Source: Rugalucina vietnamica (lineage: Eukaryota > Mollusca > Bivalvia > Lucinida > Lucinidae). From it: a DNA stretch of 64,000 nt. Location: positions 39,768,383-39,832,382 of the forward strand of contig OZ024879.1 in assembly GCA_964017185.1 (NCBI GenBank). Reading direction: 5' to 3'. The notes under the pieces are model-generated. The model made no database searches. It worked only from the letters and a program-made list of their open reading frames with translations, and was not told where the DNA came from. Positions 54,170-64,000 of the stretch are shown here, piece by piece. Each line of letters begins with the position of its first letter. Within the stretch, counting starts at the first letter, position 1. The position numbers and the translations under genes are program-made.

Positions 54170-54720
54170 ATAAAAGTGATATTTTCACTGCAGAATTGAT
54201 ATTGATATTTTCACTAGTGATTGATATCAGCCGATATTTTCACCGTAGAGTTTGGATTACTTCTGACGTTTCCATTCACTAGACGTCATTAAATGTGCCT
54301 CACTTCAGAAATTCAAATGCCTATAACTCCGTTATTTACGAAAGGAAACATAAAGTGTGGGTATTCATTTTCTTAGTTAGAATGTTAGGAACAATGTGGT
54401 ACCAAAATTATTTGTGTTTTCAAAAATTTGTGGTTTTTGCATTTTCACCGCCTGCTTTGTGAATAGGAAAATGCCGGCGTATTGTATAAAATAAAAAGAA
54501 AATTTACTTTTTATCGGTAAATACCAAATATATTTCATCTCGAGACTTGAAAACATCTAAATTTTCACTCGTGCTACGCACTCGTGAAAATTTTGATGTT
54601 TTCAACTCACTCCATGAAATATATTTGGTATTCACCTCAAAAAAGTAAATATCCTCTATATCAATTATAGCAATTTCAGAGGTCGAAGACGCCACCGGAG
54701 AAATCAAGATAATCTAAATT
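54170..54720 (+). repeat. Family K repeat with long 3' hairpin, copy 2
   Basis: Starts with iterated TGATATTTTCAC words (54177-54245). Ends with a ~106-bp hairpin (54533-54638): arms 'taccaaatatatttcat' ... 'ttcactcgtg', loop 'ctacg', then 'aaatatcctctatatc'. Same plan as K1 at 30727. Confidence 0.6.
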
Positions 54721-55539
54721 AACACCGAAAAAAAAAATCCCGAAGTGGTGATGATGGTGCGGGGGGGGGACATCTCCAAGCTCCCCATCCTGGTCGTAAG
54801 ACGACATGAACAAAGACAGAGGCTACACCAAGCGTAGCCCTGAAAGAACCCTGCACGGCACCCCAAACCTTGAGAAACACGGAAAAACAAAACATGTATA
54901 TAGAAGCATTAAGGTTATCTTGGAACGCCACAAAATATTTCTCATACTCCGAATATGTCACACATACTTCACAGCAGCGAAACGAACGTAGCATATACGT
55001 AGCACATATGCCATTGATACGCGAGATACGCCACACGTACGTCAATGATACGCCGCACTGATACGCCGTAGATACGAAAAGAGAGTCGCGGATACGCCAC
55101 ACATACGTCACACATACGTAGCAGATACGAAAGGTACGCTGTACATACGTCACGATTACGTAGCATGTTAACCGAGAAGTACGTGTGGCGTATGAGGAGT
55201 ATGAGCCACGTATCTACGGCGTACCTGCCACGTTCCTTTCGTATGTACCACGTATGTGTGACGTATGTACGGCGTATCGGACCTGCCACGTACGTGCTAC
55301 GAATTTTTAAGTGCACACATAAAAAAACGTAGCACCTCGGCGTATGAGCTACGTATCGAGGAGTATGAGCTACGTATGCTCCCGTATGTACGACGTACGC
55401 GTGACGTACCTTTCGTATCTCGATACGCCGTAGATACGTGAGTCGATACGCGATAGTGTGACATCGGTTTAAACATTTTGGTGGACAAACCAAATTGAAA
55501 GAAACCCGGTACCGATAAAACCCGGTACTTGAGAACCCA

Positions 55540-55770
55540 GTACTGATAAAAAGAAAACATTTATGAGCAGCTATTTCTCTAAAGATAGCCACTCATGTAC
55601 ATGCAAGCGCAAACAGCGCAAGAAATCGACATCAAAACATGAAACACTAAAAAAGAACAAAGAGATCCACAACCTTGGACCGGCCAGTAACGTAAAGTTC
55701 CTTGGGTCCAAAACCGGTTTTCCGGTTTTCCAGGCGCATTACCCCGCCCTCAACGTCTGCTTCTGAAGCA
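55540..55770 (-). repeat. Dispersed repeat F, copy 7 (diverged)
   Basis: 'acatttatgagcagctatttctctaaagatagccactc', 'gcgcaaacagcgcaagaaatcgacatcaaaacatg' and 'ccggccagtaacgtaaag' align loosely to F. Confidence 0.45.
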
Positions 55771-55774
55771 CACT

Positions 55775-56890
55775 TTTAAAGTGCCGACAAACCGAACATA
55801 ACGTCGTGTTGCAAAATGTATAATACAAAACAAATACTAACAACAGGTTATGTGCCGTAACCCCATCATGATCTAATTCTGCCAGCATTTTAGTAGTTCC
55901 AATCCACGAACAACTTTATAAATTGATTGTCTTCTAATTGCAATTATCAAAAGGTGGTACAAAATATAGTTTGTCGTCTGGTATGCTATGATGTTATTCT
56001 TTATTTACTGATTGAAAATCTAATTTCAAAACAGGCCAAAATGACTTTGTTTTGTTTGGGGACAATTCTATATTGTGTTGATATTTGTTATTAAGAGAAT
56101 CTTTATTTGTTTGCAAAATTGCCACACATCTACTGGTAAAGTACATGTATCTACTCGGAATTCGCCCAGTTTCTACGGGAGTAATGATAGTGTGGCATTT
56201 ATATCAAATCATAAGAGTTGAAAATATTTAATCATTTAAAAAAACACGCTTTGTTCACGTAGATTTTAATATGAAATAGGCACACCTAATGGGCAACCAA
56301 CCAATCTATCAGGATACCGCACGCTTGAATTCATGATTTTTGTGTGTACATTAGTTTGTTTTGTTGCTTAACCAAATGAACAACTTTGGCCAATGGTCAT
56401 ATCTGTGCATCAAATTTCCTTTTGTAAACATAACTTAGATACCTTTACTTACAAAAACGTATGGCTCTCATCATTGAACTGTATGCAAAATGGACTTTCA
56501 AACTGGTTTACATGACCAGATTACGGATATGCATCATATGCACCACAAGTTTTCAACAAGGCATCAATAAATGTATTATTAAATTAAATAACCAGTCTGC
56601 AATTCTATAGCTTTTCTGCTCCAAGACACTTATAGATCTCTTAAAAAGTTGTAAATTGAGCCTATACGCCACCAGGCCTCCCATTTATTTTACTTCCCAT
56701 TTTAAATTCGTCATCAGTGTTCACAGAAGCCATGTTTCAGTTTTGTTTGCATTCAGGCTGAACAGTACAGTCAACCATTTTTCATTATTACAAGACAGGC
56801 CACATTTTTTGGATACTTGATGGTTACAGAAGGTTATTCAACAACACATCCTAGTACTTTGTCTGAACTACAACCTTTCTATCGAGCTAA
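55775..56890. other. No gene; repeat J copy 3 at 55960-56130
   Basis: 'tagtttgtcgtctggtatgc', 'ggggacaattctatattgtg' and 'tttgcaaaattgccacac' match J. The rest is unrecognised. Confidence 0.4.
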
Positions 56891-56901
56891 GCTACATGTA
56901 C

Positions 56902-57564
56902 GAATCCGGGTCAACTCGGCCTCGGGTCAAGTCGGCCCGGGTCAGCTCGGCCGGGTCAACTCGGCCGGGTCAAGTCGGCCTTATATTAAGAGTTATGGCT
57001 AAAGCAAGTGGAACAGAAATGAGACAATGCTTGTATATCAATCTCATTTTAACCAGTTATTTTCGTCTGTCTCTTCCAAAACATAAATGAGAATTAAAAT
57101 ATGTTAAAACATACCATTGAGTATACATGTAGGCCTAATGCTGCAACTGGGTGTAACCAAAAGTAACCACACTTTATTTACTTGTGGTACTGTTTTACAT
57201 GTAGATGTGAAAACTTAACTATAATACACAGATACGTCAATGCCTCAAATTAAAACTGACTAACTTGCATGCATGCTATTCACCTTACAGACAGTTGACA
57301 TCCCATGGGTATTTTGCATTTGCTCAATACGGAGATTGTTGAACTGTTTGTAATACTAAAAATAATGCCATCCTATATTTTCTGCGTACGTATCCAGAAT
57401 ATATCAACCTAAAAATCATTATTAACATCTAAAAGCATCATGTACTTATAAAATACACCTCTTGAAATAGGAAAAATAACAGGCCGAGTTGACCCGGCCG
57501 AGTTGACCCGAGGCCGAGTTGTCTCACGGGCCGAGTTGGTATCAGGCCGAGTTGACCCGCTTCC
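56902..57564. mobile_element. GGCCGAGTTGACCCG iteron element, 8-bp TSD
   Basis: The left end carries five forward CGGGTCAA(C/G)TCGGCC words (56907-56975). The right end carries their complements, GGCCGAGTTGACCCG (57482-57558). Flanked by ACATGTAC on both sides (56894-56901, 57565-57572), though ACATGTAC is also a common local microsatellite word. hAT-like by duplication length. Confidence 0.6.
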
Positions 57565-57705
57565 ACATGTACATGTATGTCAACATAATGGAAATGATTT
57601 TGGGTTAAATATCTGGCACAGAGTCACATGTACAAACTGTATATAAACACAGCAAGTATATGGGTGTGTAGAATTTATTCTTTTAAAATGTAACATTTAT
57701 AATTT

Positions 57706-57940
57706 GAGCCACATGAGAAAAACAGGATTTTTGCAAATGTGAAAACAAAGCCGCAGATCAGCTGAGTAGTAACTGTACATCTGATTAGCGCCCTTGTTTT
57801 CGCTACACTGTAACACATATAGTACAATCCCTTTTCTACTTAAACTTTCTAGCTTCTTTCCTTTTCCTGTGACTCAACAGACTGGTTTGTGTAAGACCTG
57901 GTCGGAAACCCTGAAGACCAATTTTCTGGTGTCATGGCTC
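57706..57940 (-). mobile_element. Family A MITE, copy 15 (TSD ATTT)
   Basis: 'gagccacatgagaaaaacag' to 'attttctggtgtcatggctc', 235 bp, flanked by ATTT (57702-57705, 57941-57944). Confidence 0.8.
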
Positions 57941-57944
57941 ATTT

Positions 57945-59395
57945 AATAGTCTATTACATTTCTGAAATATTTTATTTAACAGAACTCCTATATGGAAAAT
58001 GTTGCCAAGCATTTTTCAGTTATAATGTCTCACTTTTCTAACTAAGATTCTTGAAGTTAAGTTTTAATATTTAAGTGACACCTTCACAGGTCTGTCTATT
58101 TAATAAATAAAGTGCATTTTCTTATTAAAGCTAAAACAGACAACTTTCACATGAAAAAGAAGATGGTATTTGCTAACTTTTACTAAGAATATTTGAAAAA
58201 CAGTAAAGTAGTTTGATGATTCAACTGTAGTAATTGCGCTTTGACAAGACAGAATCCTGAATGAATGAACTTCTGGCAAGATGGGGAGTCTCAGAATTGA
58301 ATCTAAATCAGTCCATAATGTTTATGCCTACTGGGCATAAATTTCTCTGGTAATGTTCCAGTTTCCATGGTCAATGATGCATTTGACACTGGTCAATACT
58401 GTATTCCCACTTAAAAGATCAAACCATAAATAAATCTGAAACAGATTTAAACACCTCTAATAAATAAACACCTCTAATAAATTAGATGAAACCTTATCAA
58501 GGAAAATGCATCAACTTCTATAAGAGTAAAGTGCCTATAAATTCAATCTATATTCATAATAATTAATTCTGTAAAAGATTTCATATTTTAGCAATTAAGA
58601 TGGATATTCCAAAACTTTATACTTATGATTAAGTTTTAAATCATAGATGTATAAGTACACATTTATTAGATGCATATTTGCTTGACTTAATGTTTTACAT
58701 TCGCAGACAATTGCTGTGTTATTAGGATGGTCAGATATATACAAATCAATCTGAGGCAGTTATTACCATCCTGTATACCTGTGATTCTTACAGTGCAGAC
58801 TGATGCAGCATTTCACGACACATGACACGCAGTCCAGTGATTGGAAGCTAAATGATCCATTGGGATTCAACCTACAGCAAAGAGGTCATTGTCTCTCTGT
58901 AGGTATATGCCTCACGGTAAGTTGCACTCAAATCAATCTGGCTTCCAAACACTACACTCCATTTTGTCATGATGGAATTTTGCATCAATCTGTGCTTAAG
59001 AAATTTGGTTGCATCACGGATATACAGGGCTTTACCAGTATATTTTACTGAGATCTGTTCTTGGATCAAGGGAAGCAGAATATGAGGAAAGAAGTATAAA
59101 TATCTTCATGACCAAATCTTCATGAATAACCATACTGTACTTCAACCAAGCATTCTTAAAACCTACCTTTTTAGCTATTCACCTAGTTCAAAAATGTAAC
59201 TGATATTGTTTTCCCATTGCATTCCTCGATCCCTAAAAAGTTCAACACAAATTTTGAAAATCAGTTGACAAAATCATAACATTATAGTACTGAATAGCAG
59301 TGTTAACCTTGCATTTTACATGCACTGGTGGGAGGTACTTCAAAAATTTAACAAGAACGCCGCGTAGGTCCATATCGCACCTGCACTGGGCAAAA
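57945..59395. other. No recognisable gene
   Basis: AT-rich. 'gaaacagatttaaacacctctaataaataaacacctctaataaa' (58440-58480) is a short tandem duplication. ORFs 58803-59069 unsupported. Confidence 0.4.
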
Positions 59396-59404
59396 TAACT
59401 AAAA

Positions 59405-60880
59405 ACCTGAAATATAGGTCGAGGGGACCAGGTCAAGGTATGTTCTGAAAGGGTATGTCAAGGACATTTACTATGCAAGATTTCACACTCACAGCTATCA
59501 CAGGTGCAGAGAAAACCAAAGTTTGACATAAAAATTAACAAGTCAATGGACCATGAAATATAGGTCAAGGTCAGCGGGTCAAGGTGCATGCTTGACGGGT
59601 ATGTCAAGGACAATTACTATGTAAGGTTTCACACTCGCAGCTATCACAGGTGCAGAGAAAACCAAAGTTTGACACAAAAATTAACAAGTCAATGGACCAT
59701 GAAATATAGGTCAAGGTCAGCGGGTCAAGGTGCATGCGTGAAGGGTATGTCAAGGACAATTACTATGCAAGGTTTCACACTTGCAGCTATCACTGATGCA
59801 GAGAAAATCAAACTTCGACATAAAAATGAACAAAGTCAATGGACCTTGAAATATAGGTCAAGGGCACTGGGTCAAGGGGCGTGCTTGAAGGGTATGTCAA
59901 GGACAATTACTATGCAAGGTTTCACACTCGCAGGTATCACTGATGCAGAGAAAACCAAACTTCGACGTAAAAATTAACAAAGTCAATGGACCGTAAAATA
60001 AAGGTCAAGGGCACCGGGTCAAGGTGCATGCTTGAAGGGTATGTCAAAGGGTATGTCAAGGACAATTACTTTGCAAGGTTTCACACTCGCAGGTATCACT
60101 GATGCAGAGAAAACCAAACTTCGACATAAAAATGAACAAAGTCAATGGACCGTAAAATATAGGTCAAGGGCACCGGGTCAAGGTGCGTGCTTGAAGGGTA
60201 TGTCAAGGACAATTACTATGTAAGGTTTCACACTCGCAGCTATCACAGATGCAGAGAAAACCAAAGTTTGACACAAAAATTAACAAGTCAATGGACCATG
60301 AAATATAGGTCAAGGTCAGCGGGTCAAGGTGCATGCGCGAAGGGTATGTCAAGGACAATTACTATGCAAGGTTTCACACTTGCAGCTATCACTGATGCAG
60401 AGAAAATCAAACTTCGACATAAAAATGAACAAAGTCAGTGGACCTTGAAATATAGGTCAAGGGCACTGGGTCAAGAGGCGTGCTTGAAGGGTATGTCATG
60501 GACAATTACTATGCAAGGTTTCACACTCGCAGGTATCACTGATGCAGAGAAAACCAAACTTCGACGTAAAAATTAACAAAGTCAATGGACCGTAAAATAA
60601 AGGTCAAGGGCACCGGGTCAAGGTGCATGCTTGAAGGGTATGTCAAAGGGTATGTCAAGGACAATTACTTTGCAAAGTTTCACACTCGCAGGTATCACTG
60701 ATGCAGAGAAAACCAAACTTCGACATAAAAATGAACAAAGTCAATGGACCGTAAAATATAGGTCAAGGGCACCTGGTCAAGGTGCGTGCTTGAAGGGTAT
60801 GTCAAGGACAATTACTTTGCAAGGTTTCACGTTCCTAGCTCTCACTAATGTAGAGAAAACCAAACTTCAACGTAAATGTT
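59405..60880. repeat. Family E tandem array, 146/147-bp units
   Basis: About ten units marked by 'gggtatgtcaaggacaatta' at 59451, 59597, 59743, 59890, 60037/60049, 60196, 60342, 60489, 60636/60648 and 60795. Units also share 'ggtttcacactcgcag', 'gatgcagagaaaaccaaact' and 'atataggtcaagg'. The ORFs inside are repeat translations, since 147 is a multiple of three. Confidence 0.9.
59597..60794. repeat. 599-bp higher-order repeat, two copies
   Basis: 59597-60195 and 60196-60794 are near-identical blocks of four units. Each ends with a unit carrying the private 12-bp duplication 'gggtatgtcaaagggtatgtc' (60037 and 60636, exactly 599 apart). Confidence 0.85.
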
Positions 60881-60881
60881 G

Positions 60882-60925
60882 ACGGACGGACAGACGAACG
60901 GACGGACGGACGGACAGACGGAAAT
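60882..60925. repeat. GGAC microsatellite closing the E array
   Basis: 'gacggacggacagacgaacgg' continuing to 60922, then 'aatttggactcctatatcgcaccctgct'. 'ggtccatatcgcacctgc' near 59370 before the array resembles this closing text. Confidence 0.75.
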
Positions 60926-60954
60926 TTGGACTCCTATATCGCACCCTGCTATAA

Positions 60955-62292
60955 CACGGCTAACAAACCTTTAAATGCGTAACCGCGGTTAAGAAAAGAA
61001 ATCCGATTCACGTCCTTCCGGTTTCGCATCAGATAACCAACAAAAGGTAAACAAACTTTTGCAGCTCGTGTTTCCGAGTAAAATATTTCGATTCGAAGAC
61101 AGATATTATAATTCTCTCAATGCTATTTTATCAGTTAGACATTATTAAATTTGGACCCCAAAGGATTTCCAGGAACTTTTCTTTATAATCATGATTTTTA
61201 TTCCCTTCCCCCAAAACACGTGTTGGGATTGCATTGTACACGATGAAAATGTGGGTCAGTCGCAGGGATATTTTTAGATATCCGCTCATTACGCCCATAT
61301 TAACGGAAAGCAATACCGCGCGGAGATGATTTTAGCATTGTGTGAGGTCTGTTTACAGTTTCGTTGCCTCTGGCCACTGCATTCTATGCATATGTGGTTA
61401 AAACTGTGTCAACATTTCGGTTACGAATTTAATCATTAGAATGATAGCAATATAATCAACATAAAACACATGTATTGAAGTTTTTGTTTTTGTTAATGGT
61501 TTTATGCTGAAGTTTTAATTGTCACATTCTCTCGTCCTCTCTTAATAGGTGCTAACTCAAATTGGTGTGTTTGTGATATTTGCAGTGAAAATATTTGATA
61601 TAAAATAATACAAACTGTCTATGCAATACATGTAATACAATAATTCACATGCATGATATTCCTGTTCATGAAGACGATTTTACAGCATTCTGTATACTTT
61701 AATTTGCCTGTTTCCTGCTTTTATGTCATTCAAAACGCTTTGCAGAGAAAATTAAATACCACAACTTGAACCGGCTTAGGTTTTCAAACGTATCTTGAAA
61801 TATAGCCTTCATAGTTTAATGATTAAATGCGTAACCATCTTTTCCTTCCCTTCAAATCGGTAATTCCAGGCACTAACACAACGAAATACTGGCACAGACA
61901 TCAGTTGCCATTTATTTAATATATATTTGTAAATTTGTCGTGGAACAATCACAAAAATTTGACATTTACCAGCAAATTGTCCAATTTTTAGTTGTATTTC
62001 GCCGACTTTGGTCGTGTTGTAACACCAGGTTCGAAGAAGGGAATAAATAATTCAAAGACCATCAAATTATTTTTGCGAGCTACTTCGGTGTTGACTTACA
62101 ATAGTAAATAAGTGACAAAATAGCATTCATAGATAATCGATATATTTCTGTACTAAAATATAATCATCAATCGATCCTAGTAGTGTATGTTTTGTTTACA
62201 TTTTCTTGGTCTTCATATGCGGAACCGGAAGGGCGTGAATCGGATTTTCTTTCTTAACCGGCGGTTACGCATTTAAAGGTTTGTTAGCCGTG
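60955..62292. mobile_element. CACGGC-ended element, 5-bp TSD TATAA
   Basis: ~75-bp terminal inverted repeats: CACGGCTAACAAACCTTTAA onward from 60955, and its complement ending GTTTGTTAGCCGTG at 62292. TATAA flanks both sides (60950-60954, 62293-62297). 1338 bp with no significant ORF. CAC termini plus a 5-bp duplication recall Transib/RAG-like transposons, but TATAA is not their usual GC-rich target, so the class is uncertain. Confidence 0.75.
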
Positions 62293-62299
62293 TATAACG

Positions 62300-63125
62300 A
62301 TAAAAATCAATTATTTCAGCACAGGACTTCTGTTGTGAGAAACATTCCATCTAATTTTCAGGATGGAGCCTAATTCAAGAATGTTTTTGGAAATAAAATT
62401 AATTTGTGAACACAGTTTGAAAACTTTTGCATGTCAAAACATTTGGAAAGCAAATTTTATGCATGTCAATCACTAAATTTTATTCTACTCTGAAAAAATG
62501 TTACGGTGGTTTCCAGAGGAGGGTTTAGGGAAAGAGTAAATCTTGGGTCATATAACTTGAGGAGCACTTACCTATGAAATTATGACATGTACAATAACAG
62601 AAATTAATCATATGCCCCTCCTGGTCCAAAAGTCACAGTCCAGGACAGCACCATGAATATCTACAGTTGCTGAAAATAATAATATCAACTTATTATGATC
62701 TACATATTGAATTTCTACATCAAGTTTGCTTATCCTAGTTACTGTACTTCAGTTTTGTGTTCATAAGGACAAGCAACAGGTGAAAGAATGTTTGTGTTCA
62801 TTGTAGTTTGGCATTTTATAAACCTGTTTTTCAAAATTTCCTGATTTTGGCTTAAATTGAAAAATTCCCTGACTGATGTCAAAAATCCCTGACAATTCCT
62901 TGGCTTTGAAAAAAGTGATTTCTCTCTGACTTTTTCCCTGACCATGGACACCCTGAATAAGTATTTGCAAGAAAGACAGAAACTTTATTTGTCTTACCCA
63001 AGGCTAATTTAGAACACCTCAATGACCATGGATTCATGACCACACTGCTGGTTTTTTACCTGAAAATAAAACAGTACATGTATACAGTTCAAAGAAACAG
63101 TAAAACTTATTCAAATGAAAGTGTT
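62300..63125. other. No recognisable gene
   Basis: Two overlapping short minus ORFs (62739-62970) cover a translated low-information stretch with 'ccctgac' words repeated. No gene supported. Confidence 0.4.
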
Positions 63126-63130
63126 TTTTT

Positions 63131-63335
63131 TTTTCTAATTCAGTTTAACGTCCCTTTCAAGATTATTTCAGCTCATATGAGACGGGCCAATCAATAGGTG
63201 GGGCGAAAACGGGAGAACCGCGAGAAAAACCACCTGGCACACCCGCAAGCAGACACATGTGGCCAGTGCGGGATTCGAACCCACACCAGACACAGCGGTG
63301 AAATGATCGAGTGATTAAGAAACACGGAGCCACCT
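63131..63335 (-). mobile_element. tRNA-headed SINE, copy 3
   Basis: Minus-strand B box TGGGTTCGAATCCCGC (63268-63283), 'gtttttctcgcggttctcc', then the common tail 'ctcatatgagctgaaataatc' and 'gaaagggacgttaaactg'. Confidence 0.75.
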
Positions 63336-63439
63336 CAAATGAAATTGACCATAGTGTCAGACAATAGAATATTGGCAGAACAATTTCATATGAAAAGCGG
63401 TTCATATTCATCTTGTCAACTTTTTTTCCATTTATACTG

Positions 63440-63620
63440 CTCATAATCATTCCTTTGTCTCACCACTGTGTCCAGTGTATGTGGGTTCAAGCCCCCTTTG
63501 CCTTGGGTAGTGTGCTTATGGGTGTACAAAGTATTTTGTCTTAGAGTACTTCAGTTTTCGCCCCGCCTACTGATATACCCATCTCATATGAGCTGAAAGA
63601 ATCTTGTAAGGGCGTAAAAA
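63440..63620 (+). mobile_element. tRNA-headed SINE, copy 4
   Basis: B box GTGGGTTCAAGCCCCC (63480-63495), 'tcagttttcgccccgcctactga', tail 'ctcatatgagctgaaagaatc'. It faces copy 3 head-to-head about 105 bp away. Confidence 0.7.
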
Positions 63621-63689
63621 GTAGGTTTAGAAAAAGAGAACAAGTTTCACTATCCATGATGTTCTTGAGACTTGAACATTTCCCTTATG

Positions 63690-64000
63690 AAAAAAACAGG
63701 CCTCCTGCAAACATAACTGCAAAGCTACCATAATGTAGTGGCAGGCTAGCCGCAAACATTGCTGCAAGGCTACCGCAATGTTTTTACCATGCAAATGAAG
63801 ATTGCTGTAAGGTTGCCGCAATCTAATTAATTCACAAAAAATCTGTGGTGATGTTCTGGTGATGCACTAGATTCCAAATATGGAAAGATGTAACTCTGCA
63901 GCAACTTCACCAGAAGTTTTTCATGGTTAATGAATATTCATAGGGCCACCGGCAATGCTGCAGCGAACTTTGCCGCAGCATTGCCACATCTTATTTAGGG
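63690..64000. repeat. Iterated GC(A/T)GCAANGNT words at window edge
   Basis: 'cctcctgcaaacat', 'gctagccgcaaacattgctgcaaggctaccgcaatg', 'attgctgtaaggttgccgcaatc' and 'aatgctgcagcgaactttgccgcagcattgcc'. Words recur in both orientations and run off the window, likely one end of another element. Confidence 0.4.

Larger units (their letters stand above)
51986..55462. mobile_element. Large iteron-ended element (ACGTATC/GATACG)
   Basis: Left end 'tgtcacacattcacgtatc' and right end 'gatacgcgatagtgtgaca' are inverted. Both flanks and an inner zone (53852-54050, 54975-55460) are packed with words such as TACGTAGC, CGGCGTATC and GCCACACGTACGTC in both orientations. Inside is a second inverted zone of GGGACGATTCGCGC words (52106-52215 and 53750-53851). 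The core holds a zinc-finger-like exon (52653). A K repeat (54170-54715) is probably a later insertion. Mutator-like origin is possible; no target duplication was found. Confidence 0.5.

Noticed and set aside
54719-55592. 207- and 144-residue minus-strand ORFs rich in RRTYV/VAHT
   Set aside because: Generated by the CGTATG/ACGTAC iterons; no domain, splice sites or codon pattern.
59405-60880. CRISPR-like array
   Set aside because: Units are contiguous with no unique spacers, and the genome is eukaryotic.
59588-60882. Near-identical 129-residue ORFs suggesting a repeat protein
   Set aside because: They are translations of the 147-bp tandem units. Frames break where units are 146 bp or carry the 12-bp duplication, so the frame is not maintained.

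Overview
This looks like a gene-poor, repeat-packed stretch of an animal nuclear genome. A bivalve mollusc is my best guess. It is AT-rich, has spliced gene fragments with GT..AG introns, tRNA-headed SINEs, LINE fragments, many short inverted-repeat transposons, and tandem repeats carrying CGTCC/GGAC microsatellites of the kind known from bivalve 'pearl'-type (Helitron-like) elements. The species assignment is inference. There is no sign of prokaryotic or organellar sequence: no rRNA, operons or CRISPR.

Protein-coding content is sparse. The clearest gene is a two-exon gene at 22502-23969 (+) for a 197-residue secreted protein with a signal peptide, a furin-type RQKR site and no cysteine; I do not recognise its family. 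A broken, multi-exon copy of a Crypton-derived DUF3504 (QRICH1/ZMYM/KIAA1958-type) gene lies at 44560-46555 behind a promoter-like stretch. It is interrupted by one short transposon and two copies of another repeat. Two LINE fragments are present: the C-terminal part of a reverse transcriptase (37134-38519, -) and a pre-RT linker piece (19768-20148, -). Single candidate exons lie at 48883-48999 and 52653-52738.

Mobile DNA fills the rest. Family A is a 234-bp inverted-repeat element, GAGCC...GGCTC, with a 4-bp A/T target duplication and about 15 copies. Family B is a ~280-bp fold-back element, CATTACG...CTGATG, with a large central palindrome and about 19 copies or pieces. Family C is a ~365-380-bp repeat that carries a complete type-I hammerhead ribozyme motif. 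Family D elements end in covarying hairpins and carry 467-bp tandem units. Family E is a 146/147-bp tandem array with a 599-bp higher-order repeat. F, H and J are dispersed repeats of unknown class. Family K repeats have a long terminal hairpin. There are also one-off elements with clear target duplications at 28005-29007 (TA), 32193-32517 (TA), 47881-48438 (8 bp), 56902-57564 (8 bp) and 60955-62292 (5 bp), and a 3.5-kb iteron-rich element at 51986-55462.

Region by region: 1-5.8 kb, A and H repeats, an iteron element and D1; 5.8-8.3 kb, hammerhead repeat C1; 8.3-11.3 kb, an ATTCATTA element and D2; 11.3-22.2 kb, mixed A/B copies, C2 and LINE/F pieces; 22.5-24 kb, the secreted-protein gene; 24-33 kb, nested A/B copies, a mariner-like element and K1; 33-35.6 kb, D3 with an internal duplication that preserves reciprocal empty and occupied family A sites; 36.9-39.2 kb, LINE with B insertions; 44.4-46.6 kb, the Crypton-derived pseudogene; 47.9-51 kb, a hAT-like element and SINE heads; 52-55.5 kb, the iteron element; 56.9-62.3 kb, an iteron element, the E array and the TATAA-flanked element; 63-64 kb, SINEs and an edge repeat. 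The most interesting feature is the hammerhead-ribozyme repeat family, which fits a retrozyme-like, circular-RNA-producing element.
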